From [Clostridium] scindens ATCC 35704 (GTDB lineage: Bacteria; Bacillota; Clostridia; Lachnospirales; Lachnospiraceae), in contig NZ_CP036170.1 of assembly GCF_004295125.1 (NCBI RefSeq), positions 1,545,501-1,609,500 of the forward strand: DNA of 64,000 nucleotides, given 5' to 3'. Both the position numbers and the translations under genes were made by a program. Shown here in pieces: positions 7,353 through 15,994 of the stretch; position 1 is the first letter of the stretch; each line of letters begins with the position of its first letter. Under the pieces are notes generated by a model. The model made no database searches. It worked only from the letters and a program-made list of their open reading frames with translations, and was not told the DNA's origin.

Positions 7353-9794
7353 ATGTGGCGGAAGTCAAGAAATGCAGTACAGGCAGAGGAAGAAGTATAC
7401 GGTCATGAATATGAGACACCCAGAAGGCCGACTACCCGTTATCAGCCGGATTACAGAGAGGGGCTTACCAGCCAGCAGGTAAGGGAGCATACGCAGGATG
7501 GATGGACAAATGTGGCGGTAGATCCTCCATCTCAGACGACCAGGGAGATCATTCATGAAAATGTATTTACCTATTTCAACCTGATTTTTACGGTGCTGGC
7601 AGTACTTCTGTGTCTGGTGGGGTCGTTTAGGAACCTTACTTTTCTGCCGGTCATCATTATTAATACGCTGATTGGGATCATTCAGGAGATTCGGGCTAAA
7701 AATACATTGGAGAAACTGAGCATGTTGAATGCGCCCCGCGCCAATGTCGTGCGGGATGGCAAGACGTTAAACGTGGATTCGGAGGAACTGGTTTTGGATG
7801 ATATCGTCCTGTTTAAAGCAGGGAACCAGATCTGTGCGGATGCCATCGTAGTAGACGGGGAGGTTCGGGTCAATGAATCCCTGCTGACCGGAGAGTCGGA
7901 CGAGATTACCAAGAAGCAGGGCGACCATCTGATGTCCGGCAGTTTCGTAGTTGCAGGCCAGTGCTTTGCCAGGCTGGAATCTGTGGGAGAGGATTCCTAT
8001 ATCTCCAAACTGACGCTGGAAGCCAAGGCAATGCAAAAAGGCGAGCAGTCAGAGATGATCCGTTCGCTGGACAAGCTGGTCAAGTTTGTCGGCATTGCTT
8101 TGATACCGATAGGGATCGTGCTTTTCGTGCAAGGATTCTTTTTTAATGGCGAAGGATTTCGCAATAGCGTCACATCCATGGTTGCGGCAGTCATTGGCAT
8201 GATTCCCGAGGGACTCTATCTGCTGGCCAGCGTAGCCCTGGCGGTAAGCGCAATGCGGCTTGCGCATAAAAAGGTGCTCCTCCATGATATGAAGAGTATC
8301 GAGACCCTTGCCAGGGTGGATGTATTGTGCGTAGACAAGACGGGCACCATCACAGAGAATTCTATGAGTGTAAACAAACTGGTGCCTACAGAAGAATATG
8401 ACAAGGAAAATATGCCGGAGTTATCCAAACTGGTGGGCGATTTTGTAAAGGCCATGAGCAGCGACAACAGCACCATGGAAGCCATGAAGGAATATTTCAA
8501 GGAAGGCACTGGCGCAGTGCCGGCCAAGGTGGCGCCATTTACATCCGCTGCGAAGTATAGCGGAGTTGCTTTTGAAGAGAAGGCATACGTCCTTGGAGCG
8601 CCCGAGTTCGTGCTGCGGGAGGATTATGATACCTATCGCACGGAGATTCTTACCTATGCCAAGAGAGGCTACCGGGTGCTGGTATTTGGAAGTTATGCCG
8701 GTGTTTTGGATGGAAAGAAATTGACAGAGAAGGTCACGCCTCTTGGCTATGTGCTTCTTTCCAACCCAATCCGCAAGGAGGCCCCGGAGACCTTCCAATA
8801 TTTCGCTGAGCAAGGCGTGGAGGTCAAGGTTATTTCCGGGGATAATCCGCTAACCGTATCTGAAGTAGCCAAAGAAGCGGGGATCAAGAATGCGGAAGAG
8901 TATGTAGATGCGGCAACTCTTGAGACGGAAGAGGATGTAAAGAATGCAATCGCAAAGTATACGGTATTCGGCCGTGTGACTCCGGGACAGAAGCGGCAGT
9001 TCGTGCAGGCTTTAAAAGAGCAGGGAAAGACGGTTGCCATGACCGGAGACGGGGTGAACGACGTATTAGCCCTGAAGGATGCGGACTGCAGCGTGGCCAT
9101 GGCATCGGGAAGCGATGCGGCCGTCCAGGCGTCTCAGGTAGTGCTTCTGGAGTCGGATTTTGCATGCATGCCATCCGTGGTGCTGGAAGGAAGAAGGGTG
9201 GTCAACAACATCCAGCGTTCTGCCAGCCTGTTCCTGGTGAAGAATATTTTTTCCTTCCTGCTGTCCTTATTCTCAGTGGCATTTATGATCACTTATCCGC
9301 TGGAGCCTTCGCAGATATCGCTGATCAGCATGTTTACGATCGGCATACCGGCGTTCTTCCTGGCGCTGCAGCCGAATAAGGAAGTCATCAAAGGACATTT
9401 TCTTACCAATGTATTTTTAAAAGCGCTGCCTGCAGGGCTAACGGATGTGCTGGCGGTTGGGGCGCTGGTCGTATTCGGACAGACCTTCGGGGTGGGCGCC
9501 AAGGACATTTCCACGGCAGCCACCATGCTTCTTGCCATCGTGGGATTCATGATCTTGTACAAAATATGCCAGCCGCTGAATACGATCCGTGTTATAGTTT
9601 GGGCAGGCTCTATTATTGGCCTTCTGGCATGCAGCATATTCCTTCCGGATTTATTTGCGATTACAGGGATGTCCAGCAAATGCATCATGCTGTTCATCGT
9701 ATTCTCCATCGCCACGGAACCGGTTCTTAGATATCTGACGCTGCTGGTTGGCGGATTGAAAGGCTTGCATAAGAAGGTCTTTCACAAAGCGTGA
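7353..9794 (+). CDS. Cation-translocating P-type ATPase
   Basis: About 813 residues. GAGGAGG at 7336-7342 places the start at ATG 7353 (MWRKSRNAVQ). The actuator motif is TGES (about residue 178), the phosphorylation site DKTGT (about 328), and the hinge MTGDGVNDVLALKDAD (about 565). The fourth helix carries PEGLYLLAS, resembling Ca-type pumps such as CtpE rather than the CPC metal exporters, and there is no N-terminal heavy-metal domain. About ten membrane segments are expected. It probably exports calcium or a similar divalent ion; the ion is inference. Confidence 0.9.
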   Translation: MWRKSRNAVQAEEEVYGHEYETPRRPTTRYQPDYREGLTSQQVREHTQDGWTNVAVDPPSQTTREIIHENVFTYFNLIFTVLAVLLCLVGSFRNLTFLPVIIINTLIGIIQEIRAKNTLEKLSMLNAPRANVVRDGKTLNVDSEELVLDDIVLFKAGNQICADAIVVDGEVRVNESLLTGESDEITKKQGDHLMSGSFVVAGQCFARLESVGEDSYISKLTLEAKAMQKGEQSEMIRSLDKLVKFVGIALIPIGIVLFVQGFFFNGEGFRNSVTSMVAAVIGMIPEGLYLLASVALAVSAMRLAHKKVLLHDMKSIETLARVDVLCVDKTGTITENSMSVNKLVPTEEYDKENMPELSKLVGDFVKAMSSDNSTMEAMKEYFKEGTGAVPAKVAPFTSAAKYSGVAFEEKAYVLGAPEFVLREDYDTYRTEILTYAKRGYRVLVFGSYAGVLDGKKLTEKVTPLGYVLLSNPIRKEAPETFQYFAEQGVEVKVISGDNPLTVSEVAKEAGIKNAEEYVDAATLETEEDVKNAIAKYTVFGRVTPGQKRQFVQALKEQGKTVAMTGDGVNDVLALKDADCSVAMASGSDAAVQASQVVLLESDFACMPSVVLEGRRVVNNIQRSASLFLVKNIFSFLLSLFSVAFMITYPLEPSQISLISMFTIGIPAFFLALQPNKEVIKGHFLTNVFLKALPAGLTDVLAVGALVVFGQTFGVGAKDISTAATMLLAIVGFMILYKICQPLNTIRVIVWAGSIIGLLACSIFLPDLFAITGMSSKCIMLFIVFSIATEPVLRYLTLLVGGLKGLHKKVFHKA

Positions 9795-10003
9795 TAGAAG
9801 GCGGGTATGTCGCAAGGAGGCGGATACCAGCCCTACGTGGTTCCGGACAGATGCAGGCTGTGGATGGATCTGAAAAGGCAGCGCCTAGTGCTGTCCATAC
9901 CATCCGTTCTTTCTTAAAGGAGCATCCGGAGATAGAAGAAGTCCAGATGGTATGTTTTGATGAGATTACAAAAAAATATTATGAAAACGCGCTAGATGGA
10001 TAA
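9791..10003 (+). pseudogene. Macro-domain protein, C-terminal remnant
   Basis: The tail reads AVHTIRSFLKEHPEIEEVQM then VCFDEITKKYYENAL, which matches the last helix and strand of ADP-ribose-binding macro-domain proteins. The preceding 30 residues do not match the domain, and the ADP-ribose-binding loops are absent. The frame overlaps the end of the ATPase gene. About two-thirds of the family's usual 170-260 residues are missing. Confidence 0.55.
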
Positions 10004-10522
10004 GAGGTTTCCATCCAGATCTTTCCACAGGAACTCGCCGTCATAGGTCATATAGCCGCAGGCGGAGTTTTCTTTTGGAATGGAGATAGAGCCGGGATTC
10101 ATATAAGTATAAGTTCCCATATTCCGATTGGCCGGTACGTGGGTATGACCATTGAGCAGAATGTCCCCTTCCTTCAGCATCGGAAGGCTTTGGGGATTAA
10201 AGTGGTGGCCATGGGACGCAAAAATGCTACACCCGTTAAGTTCAAGAAAGCAATAGTCCGCCAGGATAGGAAACTCCAGGACCATCTGGTCAACTTCCGT
10301 ATCGCAGTTTCCTCTGACGCACAGGATTTCCTGCTTCATGGGATTCAAAAGGCTGATCACTTCCTTAGGATTATATTCCTTTGGCAAGTCGTTCCTGGGG
10401 CCATGGTAGAGGATGTCGCCGAGCAGAAGCAGCCGGTCAGCCTGCTCGCGTTCATAGGCAGCCAGCATTTTCCGGCAATAATAGGCAGAACCGTGAATAT
10501 CAGATGCAATCATTAATTTCAT
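9992..10522 (-). CDS. YfcE-family metallophosphoesterase
   Basis: 176 residues with the full calcineurin-like metal set: DIHG (8-11), GDILYHG, GNCD, SHGHHF and GHTHVP. Length and order match YfcE-type phosphodiesterases, which use Mn2+ and hydrolyse phosphodiesters in the cytosol. It ends inside the macro-domain remnant and is convergent with the ATPase gene. Confidence 0.92.
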   Translation of the reverse strand: MKLMIASDIHGSAYYCRKMLAAYEREQADRLLLLGDILYHGPRNDLPKEYNPKEVISLLNPMKQEILCVRGNCDTEVDQMVLEFPILADYCFLELNGCSIFASHGHHFNPQSLPMLKEGDILLNGHTHVPANRNMGTYTYMNPGSISIPKENSACGYMTYDGEFLWKDLDGNLLSI

Positions 10523-10638
10523 ATATATTTACCTCGCTTTATACGGATTATGAGGGAATTGTAGCATAAAATTGGTGCAGAGTAAAATTCATTTTTCATA
10601 CGTTCAGGGTTATGTTATACTGGTAACGGAGGTGAACT

Positions 10639-10952
10639 ATGCTGATTTCCCTTACCATAATAGCAATCGTAATCGGATGGAATTTTTAAGATACCGTTTG
10701 ACGACTTTGAGTTCGTGGAGCAGGTATGTACAGTTGCCTTGATATTTATCATGTTTTATGGAGGATTCGGAACGAATTGGAAGGAAGCAAAGCCTGTCGC
10801 CCACTGTTGCCATCATAAAACTTGGCGGCCAGACATTTGTACCGGTGGGAGATACCAGGATACTGGAAGGCGATATGCTTTTAACCATTGAAGATATGCC
10901 GCGAAAGGAGAGGGGAAGATGGACCAAAAGATTGAAATCTGTTATGCAATAG
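10639..10952 (+). pseudogene. K+/H+ antiporter (CPA1, NhaP2-like) remnant
   Basis: GGAGGTG precedes ATG 10639. MLISLTIIAIVIGW is followed after a stop by a frame reading KIPFDDFEFVEQ, then VCTVALIFIMFYGGFGTNWK, the characteristic second and third helices of CPA1 potassium/proton antiporters. From 10758 another frame gives TVAIIKLGGQTFVPVGDTRI, matching the C-terminal TrkA_C-like domain. About 350 codons of transport helices between them are gone. Confidence 0.7.
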
Positions 10953-11437
10953 AAGATGATGTCCCGGATATTATGTCTATAATGGATATAGCCTGCCAAT
11001 TAGCCAGGGATGCGTCCTGGTATAGCGCGGATGATGAAAACTATGTCAGAAAGCATCTTCATGAGAACGGGTTTATATTGAAGGCAAAGGCAGATGGCTG
11101 CCTGGCTGGATTTCTCATCGTCCGCTTTCCCAAAGACGCAGGTGATAACTTGGGCAGTTACGTACGCCTTACGAAAGAGCAGAGGCAGTATGTGGCACAC
11201 ATGGAGTCCGTTGCAGTAAGCCCGGATTACCGGGGAAATAAACTGCAGAGATGCCTGATGGCAGAAGGAGAAAAGAATCTTAAGGATACGCAGTACAAGT
11301 ATCTTATGGGAACAGCGCACCCGGAAAACATTTATAGCGTGAATAATTTTCTTCAGCTGGACTATGAGATAGTAGCCGAAGATAATAAGTATGGCGGCCG
11401 GCCCGGATATGTGTTCTTCAAGAAGATAGAAAAATAA
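10919..11437 (+). CDS. GNAT-family N-acetyltransferase
   Basis: 172 residues, start preceded by AAAGGAGAGGGG. The acetyl-CoA loop region reads VAVSPDYRGNKLQRCLMAEG, preceded by the beta-4 strand AHMESV; AHPENIYSVNNFLQL is the late helix before the final strand. The substrate is unknown. It overlaps the dead antiporter's reading frame and probably uses its old promoter. Confidence 0.85.
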   Translation: MDQKIEICYAIEDDVPDIMSIMDIACQLARDASWYSADDENYVRKHLHENGFILKAKADGCLAGFLIVRFPKDAGDNLGSYVRLTKEQRQYVAHMESVAVSPDYRGNKLQRCLMAEGEKNLKDTQYKYLMGTAHPENIYSVNNFLQLDYEIVAEDNKYGGRPGYVFFKKIEK

Positions 11438-11471
11438 GAAAAGCGCTGTTACTCAAGGTACAGCGCTTTTA
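11438..11471. terminator. Bidirectional terminator
   Basis: AAAAGCGCTGT and ACAGCGCTTTT flank a ten-base loop, so A/T tracts stand on both sides. It ends the convergent GNAT and tyrosine phosphatase genes. Confidence 0.85.
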
Positions 11472-12258
11472 ATGTATCAGCCAGGGATTCAGAAAGTCCG
11501 ATCCTGTCTTTTAGAAATTGCCGGATGCTGCCGGAGGTTTCTTCCATAATCTGAAAGACTCTCTTTATGTAATTTTTCTTGACGCCCATACAGATTCGAA
11601 GGCTTTCAATTTGACCGGGATCGGTAATGGCTGCGGACAGTCTTTTGAGTATCAGTTCTACCTCATCTTTTAGAAAGGCAGCGGTCATCATATAATCATC
11701 AATAATAGTATCCATATCTACATCCAGGGTATACAGCAGCATGGCAGTCCCCATGCCTACGCGGTCCTTTCCTGCGCTGCAGTGCCACAGCGTGGCCCCT
11801 TCTTCCTGCCCGGCTAGAATACGGAAAAACTGTGCATACTGCTTCAGGGAATAATCGCTGGTGATGATATCTTCATATAATTTCTGCATATAGAATGACG
11901 GGTCTACGCCATTCTCCTTCATAGCCAGCGTGGCTTCCTCCAAAGTCATTTTTTCGGATGCCTCATCGTGGGTTATGCCGGCAGTCATAGTCTGCAGGAT
12001 GGGATTGCTGATGTGCGTAGCGCCTTCTATATGAGGATCAGGCTTCTCAGCCTGTTCATCCAAAGTCCGAAAGTCTACGATGGACTTTAAGCCGTATTCA
12101 TCTGAGAGCACCTTTTTGTCGTTCTCCGTCATGTGGTAGAGCTGCCCGCTGCGTATCAGCCGCCGTGGACGGACGCGGTATCCGTCCATGGTCTCTATTC
12201 CTCCCAGGTCCCTGGTATTAAAAAGACCCTCAAGTGGGATTCGTTGTATAGGATTCAT
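11449..12258 (-). CDS. Tyrosine-protein phosphatase (Tyr/Ser phosphatase family)
   Basis: 269 residues from MNPIQRIPLEGLFNTRDLGG, the standard opening of the bacterial Y_phosphatase3 family. The P-loop is HCSAGKDRVG with catalytic Cys and Arg. A helical cap follows, and the protein ends KALYLE. AGGCAGG precedes the chosen start; 22 extra upstream codons (MKYAILKSN...) lack a ribosome site. It is cytosolic, and the likely substrates are phosphoproteins or phosphoinositide-like esters. Confidence 0.88.
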   Translation of the reverse strand: MNPIQRIPLEGLFNTRDLGGIETMDGYRVRPRRLIRSGQLYHMTENDKKVLSDEYGLKSIVDFRTLDEQAEKPDPHIEGATHISNPILQTMTAGITHDEASEKMTLEEATLAMKENGVDPSFYMQKLYEDIITSDYSLKQYAQFFRILAGQEEGATLWHCSAGKDRVGMGTAMLLYTLDVDMDTIIDDYMMTAAFLKDEVELILKRLSAAITDPGQIESLRICMGVKKNYIKRVFQIMEETSGSIRQFLKDRIGLSESLADTLKALYLE

Positions 12259-12371
12259 AATAAGCCTGCCTTTCCAAATGATATTTCTAATTATTACGTT
12301 ACTTTTCAGTATAGCATATTTCATGCTATAATGGACAAATGAATATCTTAAGAGACAAAAGAGGAGATGTT

Positions 12372-13307
12372 ATGGGGAAATATATTCGCAAAATTATGGT
12401 TGCGCTGCTGTATGTAGCCACCTTTGGCATAAGCGTGGCAATCTTTGTCAGCAATTATCTGTGCAAATTCATGCTGGGATCAAGAAAGCATTTGAGAAAG
12501 GCGAAAGAAAAGGATCTGCTGACCCGGAAACAGGAACAGAACCGGCTCTTCATGAGCGCCAATGGAATAGACGCGTACATAACCAGCTGGGATGGCCTGG
12601 AACTTCACGCTCTGGAGATTCCGGCAAAGGAAGAGAGCCATAAGTATGTCATTATCTGCCATGGCTACAAGAGCAATGCGCTTAATATGGGAGGCGATGC
12701 GATCCGCTTCCGGGAGGCGGGCTACCATATCCTGGCGCCGGATGCCAGGGGGCTTGGCGAGAGCGAGGGAAACTACATCGGAATGGGCTGGCCCGAACGC
12801 CGGGACGTAGTGGACTGGGCAAGACGGATCATTCAGGAAGATGGACAGGCGAGGATCCTGCTGTTCGGCCTTTCCATGGGAGCGGCAACCGTCATGATGG
12901 CGGCTGGAGAGGAAGACCTTCCGAATCAGGTCAAGGCAGTCGTAGAAGACTGCGGCTATACTTCCGTATGGGAAGAATTCCAGGTGCAGATCCGTAAGAT
13001 GTGCCATCTTCCGGCATTTCCATTCCTCTATATAGCATCGGCGATCATGAAGAGAAGGGCCGGCTATGATTTTAAGGAGGCCAGCGCCCTTGCGCAGGTG
13101 GCAAGATCAAAGGTCCCGATCCTGTTCATTCACGGAAGCGAGGATCTGTTTGTTCCCTATGAGATGCACGGGCGTCTATTTGAGGCTGCAAGGTGCGAGA
13201 AGGAAAGGTTTGTCGTTGGCGGCGCCGCCCATGGGGAGGCCAGTATTATCGACGAAGACAGATATTGGGAGCGCGTGATAAGTTTTGCGGACAAATATAC
13301 GTCATAG
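12372..13307 (+). CDS. Membrane-anchored alpha/beta hydrolase
   Basis: 311 residues from ATG 12372, which has GAGGAG six bases upstream. An N-terminal helix (about residues 5-25, MVALLYVATFGISVAIFV) anchors it. The hydrolase core shows ICHGYKSN (oxyanion), APDARGLGESEG, the nucleophile elbow FGLSMGAAT, the acid loop FIHGSEDLFVP and the His GAAHGEA. This is the YqkD-like group of alpha/beta hydrolases. The substrate is unknown. Confidence 0.88.
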   Translation: MGKYIRKIMVALLYVATFGISVAIFVSNYLCKFMLGSRKHLRKAKEKDLLTRKQEQNRLFMSANGIDAYITSWDGLELHALEIPAKEESHKYVIICHGYKSNALNMGGDAIRFREAGYHILAPDARGLGESEGNYIGMGWPERRDVVDWARRIIQEDGQARILLFGLSMGAATVMMAAGEEDLPNQVKAVVEDCGYTSVWEEFQVQIRKMCHLPAFPFLYIASAIMKRRAGYDFKEASALAQVARSKVPILFIHGSEDLFVPYEMHGRLFEAARCEKERFVVGGAAHGEASIIDEDRYWERVISFADKYTS

Positions 13308-13359
13308 ATGGGAGAATATGTTATACTGGATATATAAAAATAATTAAGGGGGTATTCTT

Positions 13360-13521
13360 ATGACAGAAGAATTGATTAGAGAAGTTAAGCATATCCAAAA
13401 ATGCCTTGTAAACAAGGAAATGACGGGTGAGGAATGGGAAGAGAAGATGGCGGCTGTCAATAAGCTGGAAGAAGTATCGGACTATCTGAAGGATGCCCTT
13501 GGACGGGGAATTGAGTTTTAA
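13360..13521 (+). CDS. Small hypothetical protein, 53 residues
   Basis: The frame starts MTEELIREVKHIQKCLVNKE and ends LKDALGRGIEF; it is nearly all helical and charged, with no membrane segment. A purine-rich AAGGGGG lies eight bases upstream. Position between two real genes and good codon use support it. I do not recognise a family. Confidence 0.65.
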   Translation: MTEELIREVKHIQKCLVNKEMTGEEWEEKMAAVNKLEEVSDYLKDALGRGIEF

Positions 13522-13538
13522 AAAGGAATTTGAACAGG

Positions 13539-14216
13539 ATGATTGATGGAAGTGTAATTGAAGGAATTGTATTTGACATGGATGGACTGCTGTTCGATTC
13601 GGAGCGTATCGTTCAGCGGTCCTGGGAGGATGCCGGGAACGAGCTTGGCATCCGGCATATGGGAAGCCATATCTACCATACGCTGGGGATGAATGTGGTA
13701 GGAAGGAATGAGTACTTCCTGCGGGTATTCGGGCCTGATTTTCCCGCGGAAGAGTTTGCTGGCAGGACGAGAGTCCGATTCCGGGAGATTGTAGAGGAAG
13801 AAGGCCTTCCAATCAAGCCGGGCGTATTGGAACTTCTGGAATATGGGAAGAGCAGAGGCTATAAGATGTCTGTGGCTACGTCATCCAGAAGCGGCTATGC
13901 TATACATAATCTGGAAGAAGCAGGGATATACAGGTATTTTGACGGGGCCATATTCGGAGATATGGTACACCTGGCAAAGCCCGACCCTGAGATATACTTA
14001 AAGGCATGCGAGGCCATTAAGACAAGGCCGGAGTGCAGCATTGCCCTTGAGGATGCCCCGGCGGGAATCCGCTCCGCGTATGCGGCCGGCATGATTCCTG
14101 TTATGATTCCGGATCTGGTGGAGCCGGATGAAGAGATCAAAGCATTGGTCCACAGGCAGTTTAAAACTTTGCATGAGGTGATTGGACTTCTGGAACAGAT
14201 GGACATTGGAAAATAG
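13539..14216 (+). CDS. HAD-family phosphatase, beta-phosphoglucomutase-like
   Basis: 225 residues. Motif I is VFDMDGLLFDSE with the two catalytic Asp; motif II is SVATSS; motif III/IV is KPDPEIYLKA and ALEDAPAGIRSAYAAGM. A helical cap between motifs I and II makes it HAD subfamily IA. ATG 13539 is preferred to the TTG at 13530 because AAGGA stands eleven bases before it. It acts on small phosphorylated sugars or nucleotides; the exact substrate is unknown. Confidence 0.9.
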   Translation: MIDGSVIEGIVFDMDGLLFDSERIVQRSWEDAGNELGIRHMGSHIYHTLGMNVVGRNEYFLRVFGPDFPAEEFAGRTRVRFREIVEEEGLPIKPGVLELLEYGKSRGYKMSVATSSRSGYAIHNLEEAGIYRYFDGAIFGDMVHLAKPDPEIYLKACEAIKTRPECSIALEDAPAGIRSAYAAGMIPVMIPDLVEPDEEIKALVHRQFKTLHEVIGLLEQMDIGK

Positions 14217-14262
14217 CAGGAATGACAGGCATTTTGCCTTTCATTCCTGCTATTTAATAAAC
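14211..14262. terminator. Bidirectional terminator
   Basis: AAATAGCAGGAATGA and TCATTCCTGCTATTT are perfect 15-bp arms with an inner AGGC/GCCT pair. It includes the HAD stop codon and serves the convergent rubredoxin operon too. Confidence 0.88.
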
Positions 14263-14270
14263 CTGGCTTT

Positions 14271-14432
14271 TTATTCTTCTACAATGAATACTTCTTTCCC
14301 CATTCCGCAGATCGGGCATACCCAGTCGTCCGGAATATCTTCGAATGGTGTACCCGGGGCGATTCCGCCGTCCGGATCTCCGATTTCAGGATCATATACA
14401 TATCCACATGGTTCGCATAAATATTTCTGCAT
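14271..14432 (-). CDS. Rubredoxin
   Basis: 53 residues: [20 protein letters not shown], then [15 protein letters not shown]. The two CxxC pairs that hold one Fe atom are exactly placed, so this is a complete rubredoxin. GGAGGT precedes the ATG. It lies directly downstream of the superoxide reductase gene, whose electron donor it most likely is. Confidence 0.95.
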   Translation of the reverse strand: MQKYLCEPCGYVYDPEIGDPDGGIAPGTPFEDIPDDWVCPICGMGKEVFIVEE

Positions 14433-14454
14433 GACTTCTTACCTCCAATTATTT

Positions 14455-14829
14455 TTAGTTATTGTCTTTTTTCCATAATCCGTGAAGATTACAGTATTCA
14501 TATGCCGCAACAAACTCGTCCCCTTCCGGAAGAATGAATACAGCCTTGGGATCCATACCCGGCGCAAGTTTTCTGTACTGCGCGCCAAGCTTAGTCTCGA
14601 TATAGATGCCTGTAATGTAATGCTCATCCAGCATAGGGTGAGTCACGGAGCCGACCGACACCTCCACTACATTATCTTTTATGGTAACGACAGGAACGTG
14701 TTTTTCCTGTGCGGCATCCGTTGTGTTCGCCTTGATTTCCTCAAGTGACGGAACAGAAGCGCTCTCGCTAAGAGAGATCAGCTCCTGGAATATATTATGT
14801 GAGTTCTGGTCTTTATAGAATCTGCCCAT
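14455..14829 (-). CDS. Superoxide reductase (desulfoferrodoxin-like, class II)
   Basis: 124 residues. The iron-site ligands appear in EKHVPVV, HPMLDEHYI and the final CNLHGLW. The N-terminal desulforedoxin cysteine domain is absent, so it is the one-iron neelaredoxin type. It reduces superoxide to peroxide in the cytosol and uses rubredoxin, encoded next in the same operon. AGGAGG lies six bases before the ATG. The upstream leader contains an inverted repeat, CTATTA and TAATAG (14852-14857, 14875-14880), which could be a regulator site. Confidence 0.9.
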   Translation of the reverse strand: MGRFYKDQNSHNIFQELISLSESASVPSLEEIKANTTDAAQEKHVPVVTIKDNVVEVSVGSVTHPMLDEHYITGIYIETKLGAQYRKLAPGMDPKAVFILPEGDEFVAAYEYCNLHGLWKKDNN

Positions 14830-14942
14830 AAAAAAGCCTCCTTCATGTTTTCTATTAGTTTTTGCTGTTTCTGTTAATAGAATACATCAAAAAGGAGGCT
14901 ATTTCTGTGACTTGGTTACAAAACTATCCGTTTTTTAAAATT

Positions 14943-15803
14943 TTACCGGGATTCCCATCTGCCGGAGGCGCCGCATGGAAGCACCAGCCCGGAGCGTGTC
15001 ACCGGAAGTCCGATCTCCTGCGAATCTACATTCCCGTCATAGTTCTTTAGTTCCGTGGCCAGCATGTAGGTGAGCACGGCAGGCGCAAGGCCCGTAGTAT
15101 AGGAGTTGACCAGAAAAAACAGAGGCTGGTCGGACAGGATCTGCGTGCAAAGTCTGATCAGAGGATGGATGGCATCCTCGATCTTCCAGATCTCGCCTTT
15201 GGGACCCCTTCCGTAGGAAGGCGGATCCATAATGATGGCATCGTAATGGTTCCCCCTTCTGATTTCCCGCTCCACGAATTTGACACAGTCATCCACCAGC
15301 CACCGGATCGGCTTGTCGGACAGGCCGGAAGAAGCCGCATTTTCCTTGGCCCAGTTTACCATGCCTTTGGATGCGTCTACATGGGTGACGCTGGCGCCGG
15401 CCCCTGCTGCTGCCAATGTAGCGCCTCCGGTATAGGCAAAGAGATTTAAGACCTTTATCGGGCGACCGGCCTTTCGAATCTTTTCTGAAAACCAGTCCCA
15501 GTTTGCAGCCTGTTCCGGGAAAAGACCGGTGTGCTTGAAACTAAAAGGCTTCAGATTAAAGGTTAAGTCTTTATAATGAATCTGCCATTGTTCTGGGAGG
15601 CTTATGAATTCCCATTCTCCGCCGCCCCTTTTGCTGCGGTGATAGTGCCCGTTCCTATGCTTCCATCCACGGTCATTTCTGGGAGTGTCCCAGATGACCT
15701 GGGGATCCGGTCGGACAAGGATGTATCCGCCCCAGCGCTCCAGTTTCTCTCCCTTGCTGCAATCTATCACTTCATAATCTTTCCATTGATCTGCAATCCA
15801 CAT
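14943..15803 (-). CDS. Class I SAM-dependent methyltransferase, RlmI-like
   Basis: 286 residues. The SAM site is VLNLFAYTGGATLAAAGAGA, followed by VTHVDASKGMVNWAKENA (motif II) and MDPPSYGRGPKG, the catalytic region of Methyltrans_SAM (PF10672) proteins related to RlmI/RlmK rRNA methyltransferases. No PUA domain precedes it. GGAGAG stands before the start. The target, rRNA or another RNA, is inferred from the family. Confidence 0.88.
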   Translation of the reverse strand: MWIADQWKDYEVIDCSKGEKLERWGGYILVRPDPQVIWDTPRNDRGWKHRNGHYHRSKRGGGEWEFISLPEQWQIHYKDLTFNLKPFSFKHTGLFPEQAANWDWFSEKIRKAGRPIKVLNLFAYTGGATLAAAGAGASVTHVDASKGMVNWAKENAASSGLSDKPIRWLVDDCVKFVEREIRRGNHYDAIIMDPPSYGRGPKGEIWKIEDAIHPLIRLCTQILSDQPLFFLVNSYTTGLAPAVLTYMLATELKNYDGNVDSQEIGLPVTRSGLVLPCGASGRWESR

Positions 15804-15832
15804 GATTATCTATTCTCTCCTGTTTCTGACAT

Positions 15833-15859
15833 TATAATCCACAATCACTTAGGATTATA
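15833..15859. promoter_or_regulatory. Symmetric -10 like inverted repeat
   Basis: TATAATCC and GGATTATA form 8-bp arms around eleven bases. Each arm contains TATAAT on one strand. The left-going copy is correctly placed for the methyltransferase gene; no good -35 box is visible. Confidence 0.4.
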
Positions 15860-15899
15860 GCATGAAGGAATGAAAAAGAAAAGAAGAGGGTTTTGGAAC

Positions 15900-15954
15900 T
15901 TTACATAGATTTAACATTGAGCGGATTTCAGATTTTACATTCATCCTTTATGAT
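15900..15954 (+). promoter_or_regulatory. Pho box and promoter of the pst operon
   Basis: TTTACA (15900-15905), five bases, TTAACA (15911-15916) and a third TTTACA (15934-15939) follow the 11-bp repeat rule of Gram-positive PhoP boxes; the third is a base or so out of register. A TATGAT -10 box stands at 15949-15954. The response regulator PhoB encoded at the end of the same locus should bind it under phosphate limitation. Confidence 0.75.
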
Positions 15955-15994
15955 AGCAATTGTGAAGAAGATATTTGATTGATAAAGGAGAGAA

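Noticed and set aside
14862-15050. Plus-strand ORF starting MLFLLIEYIKKEA
   Set aside because: Its second half lies antisense to the methyltransferase gene and its composition is that of a shadow frame; only a short AGGAGG-like site supports it.
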